From Artemisia argyi (Eukaryota; Streptophyta; Magnoliopsida; Asterales; Asteraceae), in contig CM060709.1 of assembly GCA_030686995.1 (NCBI GenBank), forward strand, positions 127,874,373 to 127,938,372: a DNA stretch of 64,000 nucleotides. The letters run 5' to 3'. Of this stretch, positions 56,122 to 64,000 are shown in pieces. The stretch's first letter is position 1, and each line of letters opens with the position of its first letter. The notes under the pieces were generated by a model, which worked only from the letters and a program-made list of their open reading frames with translations, did no database searches and was not told the origin of the DNA. A program made the position numbers and the translations under genes.

Positions 56122-57763
56122 TGTAGAAAACTAGAAGGGGGGGTTGAATAGTTTTACGTCTTTTTAATTTTATTTTGAAAACTTAGTTTAGTTTTAAAAC
56201 CTTGTTTGCTTTTAAAACTTTGATTCAATCTTATGTGAACTCAAATCTTGAACAATATGAACAAGTATGTCTAAGTATAAACAATAATAATAATGTATGC
56301 TAAGTATGTGAAATCAACACATGCATAATATAAACATTTGTAGCTATATACGAGAGATAAGTACGTAATCGTTTATTTTATAATCCTTAGTTGTATTGTG
56401 TATGAAAACTTATACTTGATCGAAATGATCAATTATATGTATGTAGCCTTTTTAGTTTGATTGTAAAAACTTTATTTTGTGAATAAAACTTTCGTTTGAT
56501 CTTTAAGTAAAATCAATACTAGCACTATATGAGCAACTATATATATACGTCTACGTCTACAAAAGTAATAACGATATAAGCAAGATAATAAGTAAGGTAT
56601 GGAAAGATCTAACCGCGAGACAAAGGATTTATAGTGGTTCGGCTACAAGGACACCTTCCTTGCCCTACTCCACTCCTCGAGTCACCTACTCGAGAGTTTT
56701 CTTCACTATGTCAACAAGCTCCCTTATGGCGGAGAAAACCTTACACACCTTGGCTTACACAAGTTAACGACACTAAGCTAAATGTCAAGTTCTAATCGTA
56801 GCTAGAACCAATCTCACACCAAATATCACACCACGTGATCTTCACACCTTAATCACACCTTCACACCTTTTTCAAGACTTCACACCGTCTTCACACCTTA
56901 TCAATCTTCACACCTTCTTCACAACTACTTCACACCAATCTACTACACACCTATCTTCACAACTACTTCACACCAACTATCTTTACTACAATCTACTAGC
57001 CAATCACACTATCTATATTCCTAACACAACTATCTACAATCAAATATTCACAACACATTAAACAAAGATATATGTAAATATTCTTGATGATGCACCAACA
57101 ACTTGGATGTGGAGGTCACAACAAGTTGTAATACTTCTTGTCTTGGAGGATAGAAGTATTCTTCTCTTGCACTTGAGAGGATGGAAATTAGATCACTTTG
57201 AAACAAAGAATATATATACACTTATGATCAAAGGATGAGAGAATAGAGAAATAGATCTAGATCAGAAAGTTTAGAAGTGCAAAGGGTGAGAAAATTCTGT
57301 GGGATGAACCAGTATTTATAGGGAGAAAAAATACTGTTCTGGAGCATGGCCGGTCCCCTTAATTAGGGGCCGGTCCCCTTAATAATTAAGGGGGCCGCCT
57401 AGGGAATTAAGGGGGCCGCCCCTCCAGAACGTTGGGTTTATTTGTCTTTTTGTGGAGAAGGTTTTTCTGGATTAGATTTGCCATTTTTGGTTGCAAATTT
57501 GAATTCATATATTTATAATGAATTAAACATATTCCTTTAATTCCAAAAATGTTTTGTAGAAGATATAAAATGTTTTGTGACATTTTATAAAAAGTCTAGT
57601 GTTTAAGAAAATTGTTCCTTTGATCATAGAATGCAATAAACACTTTGTTTATTCATACCTTAAGTGATTTAGATTAATGAGTTTATGCTTTGTAATTATC
57701 AAAACATAGAGACATTGTTAATATGTTAACAATGTTTTTAGACATTATTAATTTATGTCAACA
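56122..57763 (-). repeat. LTR 2 (middle, shared by both copies)
   Basis: 1642 bp, from TGTAGAAAACTAG to TATGTCAACA. It acts as 5' LTR of copy 1 and 3' LTR of copy 2. It differs from LTR 1 by scattered substitutions and a deletion of about 52 bp after 57665. TATAAATA is at 57313-57320 on the minus strand. Confidence 0.88.
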
Positions 57764-58421
57764 ATCTCCCCCTTTTTGATGATTACAAAACCTTAAACTC
57801 TTTAAACCTAAAAATTAATTTTTAGACAAGTATTAGAGTTTAACATTCACTTCTCCCCCTTTTTGTAAAATCAAAAAGGTTCGGCCGACTAGCTTCGTAA
57901 ATGAAGTTAGACGGGATAAAAGCTCCCCCTTGATGTGTGCTCCCCCTTGTTCGATGGCACCAAGGGATCGAGAAATGGAATGCTCGCAAGAAAAATATTA
58001 GAAGCACAAGCATATATAGAAGAATATGCAATATACAACTAACAAGCAAAGTAAACAAATATTAAGGATACATAACAATTAATTCAAAGTGATTATGTTA
58101 AAAGATCCTAATTTGCCAAAGAGAGCCATCGGACTTGCTTGTAACAAAAAGGTTGGTTGATTCGTATTTGAAAGTGAAAATCATGATAAGGTTGTTGGAT
58201 TAATGGAGGTTGTTTGATTAATGGAGGTTGTTGGATTAATGGAGGTATATGATCGGGTCATGAATGTTGGATTGTTTGGTGGTGGAGAGTTTGTAGCGGA
58301 AGAGGTTGATTGAGGTTTTGGATGTTGTTCAAGTGAGGGTATTGGATGTGATCTAGTGAGAAGATATTTAATCCAAGTGTTCATTGAATGCAATGGTTTT
58401 TAGGAGAAAGATGCAACAAGG

Positions 58422-59151
58422 TCAATTGTTGACATGCTTCTCAAGTTGATTTATGTTGTGTGGTGATGAGGGTGATCTAGATGAAGGTGGATCCAAATTG
58501 CATTGAGCAAGATGTAAGGCTAAAAGAGCACTAAGCTCATGGGCTTCTTTTAGCGCCTCAACGAACTTCAAGTGTTCGGAGGAAGGTGATGGTGGTGGAG
58601 CATGATAGTTGTCTTGGGTGATGGTTTGAACATGCAACATAGGAATGGCATGTGAAGTTGTAGGATGTGGTGGTGATATTCTTGGTGGTGGAGTCATGTT
58701 TGAGCTTGGGTAATCATGAAAACATGATATGGGTGGAAGAGATCCTTCATGAGTGGATGGTGTTTTTGTTGAATGAGCAACATGTAAAGTGTTGGTAATG
58801 AGGTTGGGATTATTGTTTTGGGATTGTGCATGCTCATCATAAGAAGGAGCATTAGTCGAAGCACGAATGGATGATTTGTTGTTAAATGGATCATTTGTGT
58901 GAAAGTGAGGTTTAGGTGTTGGTTGATTGTGAACAACATCGCTAGAGTTGTGAAAAGATTATGAGGTTTGAGTGTAATGTAGAAGGATATGGGTGAGTAA
59001 AGGTTTTTGATATGTAATGTTGGTGAGAAGGAAAGTGAGGTGTTAGGTAAGTAATGTTTGAAAACATAGGAGGAATTTGGTGTTGGATGTTTGACAACGT
59101 CATTTGATTTGACGGAATTTTAAAGGAAGTTAGGCTTTCTTCTCCAAACAA
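58422..59151 (-). CDS. Unrecognised Pro/Ser-rich frame in copy 2, possibly frameshifted
   Basis: The counterpart of 51875-52604 with the same two-frame arrangement and the same apparent slip. The only protein difference I see in the second frame is Arg to Cys in HLAQ(R/C)NLD, again a CpG transition. The shared frame break shows that it predates the duplication. The coding region is preserved equally well in both copies, which is expected from recency alone, so this is weak evidence for function. Confidence 0.35.
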
Positions 59152-60792
59152 GTTTCTTGGTGGTTTTGGTTTAATGGGAGAGGAAATGATGAGATGAGTG
59201 GAGATTGAGAGGAATGAGAGTGTTTATAGTGTAGGTTTGGTGGGATCAAGGATGGATAAACATTGATGGAAGGTTTAGGATAAAATAGGTTTGTGAATTT
59301 TGGGAAGTGTAGGATGAAATGGGCTAAAAAAAATAGAAAGGGAAACAGCACCTTCGACCATCAGATGGCCGGTCCCCTTAATTGGAGGCCGGTCCCCTTA
59401 ATAATTAAGGGGGCCGCCTTATGATTTAAGGGGGCCGCCCATCTGGTGATTCCCAGATTGCCAGAAAAAAGTTTTTGGTAGTGAATTGCAGAAAGGTTGT
59501 GTTTTTGGTTTCAAACAAGTCCAACTCTTTGAGGCAATCAAGCATATACTAATTATGTAGGCAATTATGTAGCCAAAGCATGTTAACCAAAGAGATCAAG
59601 TAAACAAGCAATTTCATCTAGCATGCAAACATACTCATCAAGCAAGTAAAATATAAGTGCTAGGAAACAATAAGCAACATCAAGTATTTCATAACTTCAT
59701 AACAATGAGGATTAATCCTAATGTGTATCAATGTGCAATAAGTGGGTAGTTATGATAGTATGTATTTCTAGACTTGTTACAAACAAAGTCTTAATGAACA
59801 AACCATGGTCCTCTTGATTTGATTTAGTTCACTTATAAGTGTCATTTATATAAATATAGATGACAAATATGAGATCACCATGCATGATTTTAAAAGAGAC
59901 GTTTTTAGCATTATTCAACAATGTTTGAAAGTAAGTTTTCACTTGGATGTGAGAGTTATTTGAATAAAATAGATTGGGTTTTTACTTCAAAATGTGTGAA
60001 TGAACGGTAAAGAATATTTTCCCAATCTTTAGTTTTGATCAAAACAAAATTGTGGATATTGATAGTGAAAACATGTTATTTAAAAGTGGGATAGTTATTT
60101 GAAAGACTATTTTCCAAAATGTGAGGTTTTGGCATATTTTTAGAGATATTAGATATTTGACAACAAATATCATAAATCAAATATAAAAAAAATGTTTATT
60201 AAAGATCTCATGCTCAAGGGGATTGGTTAATCCTATTATTATCTCATGCTATCGTTTCTACATATCCTATGATCCTAAAGGAAATGAAAACGATAATTTA
60301 TATGTTAGATGCGAGAGTGTTGAATGGGGTATAACCTAACATCTATAGTTCCTTTGTTTTCGCACGCTTATCTGACTTAATGCCATAGTCTACGAGAGCT
60401 TGTTTCATCCATAGTTTTCTTACGCGAGAGATCTAATCCTACTTCTATATTAACGATTGATCCACTTAACTCATTTCACTTCATCACCATGAGTTTCCTA
60501 ATAGTGGATATAGAAGATTTCCATTTTCTATTTTGTTCGGCAATGAACAATTTTATCTTATTCCTAGGAAAGTCAACTAATGATGTTTCTAGGTTATAAG
60601 AATATAATCAATTAAGTACTAAGCATTAATCTAACTAATCATTTATCTAAGCATGCAAATTATAGTAATGAACTTAAAAGAAACGCGTACCTTTTAGTCT
60701 TCAATGGAGTATCTTCAAGCACTTCAAGTGACCATGTTGACTTATAGAAGTCATTTGTAGATGATATTCCAACTTCTTCCAAGATTGACAAT

Positions 60793-62601
60793 TTAGCCAC
60801 TTGGTCCCCATTGTCTCATTGGTCCAAAGTTGTTTGGTCCAAACATATTTAACATTTGGCAAGGATGCATGTATGGTGGTAATATTTCCCAAGGATTGTA
60901 ACTTGGTTGATAATTCAACATTTGATTTATAGTGTTATTGTAATATTGTCTATTTAGATTTCTTCTAGGTTGAGATGTTTTAGATCTTGGATGATGATTT
61001 TTAGGTTTTCTTGGTGGTGGAGTTTTAGATCTAAATTTAGGTTTAGAGGATCCTACTTCGGTCTTTAAGGATGGTTTATAAAAAGTTTTTACTTTTTCAT
61101 CATTCGCAATGGGTATTTTTCTATCTTTTGTAAGTATATACTTAGGATTTGATTCTAATGATTTTTGTTTACTAGATTCACATTCAAACTTTATACTTTT
61201 ATTTTCACTAGTTGAAACATTAGTTGAAGTTAATCCTAGACCGGTTTTATCTCCCGAAGTTTCTTGAGCACTTAGTATTTTCTTAAGTGGGTTATTACTA
61301 TTTTTAAACCTGTCAAGTTTGAAAATTTCATCTTTAAGTTTTTCGTTTTCATTTTTAACCTCTAAGCAAGTTTTACATTTTACAAAAACTTCTTTTTCTT
61401 TTTCCAAATGTTGTAGTTTAATTTTTAATTCGAGTACTTCATTTTCTAATTGATTATTAATATGTTTTAGTGACTTATTTTTAGCTATAACCTTTTGACC
61501 TAATTTGCATAATCTATTATATTCACTATCTAGGTCTTTTTCATCTAATGATAAATTTTCGTCACTAAAGTATTCGGTTTCGGAACGTACCTCGCTTGAT
61601 GTCTTAGCCATAAGACACTTTTCTTCATTAGTGGTTTCTTTCTTGTCCTCATCGCTATCACTCCAAGCACCTCCAATAAACGCCTTTTGATTTTGATCTC
61701 TTGACATCATTGGACACTTTCCGATGAGATGATTTGGATTGCCATATTTAAAACACTTCCTTTCATTATATGGTTGCCTAATGTATCTTCCTCGTCTTTT
61801 GAAGAATTTCTTGAAGTCTCGTACTGCCATAGCATACTCTTCATCGTCACTTTTGGAGGTTGAGCATTCTTCGTCACTAGAGTCCTTTTTAGCTTTCAAC
61901 GCAATTGATTTGCTTTGCTCCCTTTTTCCTTTGACCATCTCGGAGTCTTTCTTTATTATTTCTTCGTAGACCTTTAAGTTACCGATCAATTCGTCAAGTT
62001 GTAGAGTTGACAAATTCTTTGATTCTTCAATAGCCGTGACTTTAGCTCGCCATTTTGGATGAAGAGCCCTAAGAAATTTCCTGACAAAATTCTTACTAGA
62101 AAAATTCTCATCAAGTGCTTTTAGACTTGTGATAATTGTGTTAAACCTAGCAAAAGCATTATCAATTGATTCCTCTTCCGGAATCATAAATTGCTCATAT
62201 TGTTGCATAAGTAGATCTATTTTGTTATCCTTGACTTGACTATTACCTTGGTGAGTTATTAGTAAATAATTCCAAATTTCTTTTGCGGTTTCACACATAA
62301 AGATCCTTTCGTATTCTTTACGTGGTAACGCATTGTAAATAACCATTTTTGCTTCATTGTTTTTAGAAAGTCTTCTTTTTAAATCATCATTTTGTTTTTC
62401 AAAAGGTACTATTTCATCTTTATTTGTTTCGGGATTATTTTGAGTAGGTAAAAAATCACCATTAGTAATAACATGCCAAAGATCTAGATCCTTTGATTTC
62501 ACATAAGTTTCGAATCGATTTTTCCAATATAAAAATCCATCACTTTCAAATAGTGGTGGTCTTTGCATAGATTGCCCTTCTAAATATTTTTCAGATTCCA
62601 T
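60793..62601 (-). CDS. Copia gag, copy 2 (intact frame, altered zinc knuckle)
   Basis: An intact frame of 602 residues. Residues 1-60 form the DUF4219-like start with the [18 protein letters not shown] block. The UBN2 capsid-like region runs to about 230, then a Lys/Ser/Asp-rich linker. The zinc knuckle near 283-296 reads [14 protein letters not shown], in which the second Cys of the CCHC box is replaced by Tyr; copy 1 has Cys here. A long Glu/Lys coiled coil spans about 370-430, then a basic Pro-rich tail ([17 protein letters not shown]) and a Met/Pro/Gly-rich end. Gag forms the particle and packages RNA through the knuckle, so the Cys loss would be expected to weaken RNA binding. It is the only long protein of this element. 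Confidence 0.85.
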   Translation of the reverse strand: MESEKYLEGQSMQRPPLFESDGFLYWKNRFETYVKSKDLDLWHVITNGDFLPTQNNPETNKDEIVPFEKQNDDLKRRLSKNNEAKMVIYNALPRKEYERIFMCETAKEIWNYLLITHQGNSQVKDNKIDLLMQQYEQFMIPEEESIDNAFARFNTIITSLKALDENFSSKNFVRKFLRALHPKWRAKVTAIEESKNLSTLQLDELIGNLKVYEEIIKKDSEMVKGKREQSKSIALKAKKDSSDEECSTSKSDDEEYAMAVRDFKKFFKRRGRYIRQPYNERKCFKYGNPNHLIGKCPMMSRDQNQKAFIGGAWSDSDEDKKETTNEEKCLMAKTSSEVRSETEYFSDENLSLDEKDLDSEYNRLCKLGQKVIAKNKSLKHINNQLENEVLELKIKLQHLEKEKEVFVKCKTCLEVKNENEKLKDEIFKLDRFKNSNNPLKKILSAQETSGDKTGLGLTSTNVSTSENKSIKFECESSKQKSLESNPKYILTKDRKIPIANDEKVKTFYKPSLKTEVGSSKPKFRSKTPPPRKPKNHHPRSKTSQPRRNLNRQYYNNTINQMLNYQPSYNPWEILPPYMHPCQMLNMFGPNNFGPMRQWGPSG

Positions 62602-62668
62602 AGATCGTTACAAGTTTTAAAATACAATATATTTTAAAAATCTTGCTAGACGTGGCTCTGGTACCAAT

Positions 62669-64000
62669 TGTGGAAAACTAGAAGGGGGGGTTGAATAGTT
62701 TTACGTCTTTTTAATTTTATTTTGAAAACTTAGTTTAGTTTTAAAACCTTGTTTGCTTTTAAAACTTTGATTCAATCTTATGTGAACTCAAATCTTGAAC
62801 AATATGAACAAGTATGTCTAAGTATAAACAATAATAATAATGTATGCTAAGTATGTGAAATCAACACATGCATAATATAAACAATTGTAGCTATATACGA
62901 GAGATAAGTACGTAATCGTTTATTTTATAATCCTTAGTTGTATTGTGTATGAAAACTTATACTTGATCGAAATGATCAATTATATGTATGTAGCCTTTTT
63001 AGTTTGATTGTAAAAACTTTATTTTGTGAATAAAACTTTCGTTTGATCTTTAAGTAAAATCAATACTAGCACTATATGAGCAACTATATATATACGTCTA
63101 CGTCTACAAAAGTAATAACGATATAAGCAAGATAATAAGTAAGGTATGGAAAGATCTAACCGCGAGACAAAGGATTTATAGTGGTTCGGCTACAAGGACA
63201 CCTTCCTTGCCCTACTCCACTCCTCGAGTCACCTACTCGAGAGTTTTCTTCACTATGTCAACAAGCTCCCTTATGGCGGAGAAAACCTTACACACCTTGG
63301 CTTACACAAGTTAACGACACTAAGCTAAATGTCAAGTTCTAATCGTAGCTAGAACCAATCTCACACCAAATATCACACCACGTGATCTTCACACCTTAAT
63401 CACACCTTCACACCTTTTTCAAGACTTCACACCGTCTTCACACCTTATCAATCTTCACACCTTCTTCACAACTACTTCACACCAATCTACTACACACCTA
63501 TCTTCACAACTACTTCACACCAACTATCTTTACTACAATCTACTAGCCAATCACACTATTTATATTACTAACACAACTATCTACAATCAAATATTCACAA
63601 CACACTAAACAAAGATATATGTAAATATTCTTGATGATGCACCAACAACTTGGATGTGGAGGTCACAACAAGTTGTAATACTTCTTGTCTTGGAGGATAG
63701 AAGTATTCTTCTCTTGCACTTGAGAGGATGGAAATTAGATCACTTTGAAACAAAGAATATATATACACTTATGATCAAAGGATGAGAGAATAGAGAAATA
63801 GATCTAGATCAGAAAGTTTACAAGTGCAAAAGGTGAGAAAATTCTGTGGGATGAACCAGTATTTATAGGGAGAAAAAATACTGTTCTGGAGCGTGGCCGG
63901 TCCCCTTAATTAGGGGCCGGTCCCCTTAATAATTAAGGGGGCCGCCTAGGGAATTAAGGGGGCCGCCCCTCCAGAACGTTGGGTTTATTTGTCTTTTTGT
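62669..64000 (-). repeat. LTR 3 (right, truncated by the window edge)
   Basis: Starts TGTGGAAAACTAG as LTR 1 does, and continues past 64000. TATAAATA is at 63860-63867 on the minus strand, with the GC-rich dyad just beyond. It acts as 5' LTR of copy 2. Confidence 0.88.

Larger units (their letters stand above)
49524..64000 (-). mobile_element. SIRE-like gag-only copia element as LTR-internal-LTR-internal-LTR
   Basis: LTRs at 49524-51217, 56122-57763 and 62669-64000+ alternate with two internal regions (51218-56121, 57764-62668), all in the same orientation. Each internal region has a minus-strand primer-binding site after its right LTR and a polypurine tract before its left LTR. Unit lengths are 6598 and 6547 bp; the difference comes mainly from a gap of about 52 bp in the middle LTR. 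The copies differ at few sites, so the duplication is recent. No protease, RT or integrase is encoded, so it must borrow these in trans. The array likely continues past the right edge. Confidence 0.85.

Noticed and set aside
1..64000. tRNA, rRNA, organelle DNA insertions, bacterial genes
   Set aside because: No recognisable conserved stretches of any of these on either strand.

Overview
This is plant nuclear DNA from a eudicot, and the flavour is Asteraceae-like. The signs are GT-AG introns, long AT-rich spacers, TA and TTA microsatellites, plant-type LTR retrotransposons, hAT, Stowaway, Harbinger and Helitron relics, and a copia gag with a long coiled coil of a kind I associate with daisy-family genomes. 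The family assignment is inference. I see no rRNA, tRNA, CRISPR array or bacterial-type operon.

Layout. (1) 1-7561: the 3' part of an Athila-like Ty3/gypsy element, with open pol, a long 3' spacer and a 1.4 kb LTR. (2) 7562-13140: an intron-rich gene with two successive Ulp1-like (C48) cysteine-protease domains. The Athila element inserted into its N-terminal repeat region. (3) 13141-17700: an AT-rich island full of a TATCGGAATAAGTTTATTAAT-type motif, with two minus-strand genes for small coiled-coil proteins. (4) 17700-23800: spacer with microsatellites, a hAT MITE with a perfect 8-bp target duplication, a Stowaway MITE, a relic of a receptor-gene 5' end and a probable Helitron. (5) 23834-27166: an intact single-exon LRR receptor-like protein gene, the clearest host gene. 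(6) 27170-32870: MITEs, a second Helitron and a minus-strand LYR-motif protein gene. (7) 32870-64000: nested LTR elements.

Nesting in the last 30 kb. A SIRE-like solo LTR (34901-41782, target duplication GATAT) is split by a 4.2 kb solo LTR (37081-41295, duplication CTTAG). Next is a copia element with LTR, primer-binding site, a minisatellite leader and a decayed gag (41874-49523). Its gag is split by a second, inverted solo LTR of the 4.2 kb family (44304-48174). The same gag is then entered at 49524 by a minus-strand, gag-only SIRE-like element present as LTR-internal-LTR-internal-LTR to the window edge.

Most notable observations: the tandem protease locus with neighbouring coiled-coil genes; the three-LTR tandem retroelement whose two gag copies carry different point lesions; an unrecognised extra reading frame kept in both copies; and a shared promoter layout in which three LTR families place GC-rich palindromic blocks directly upstream of the TATA box, with another copy elsewhere in the same element.
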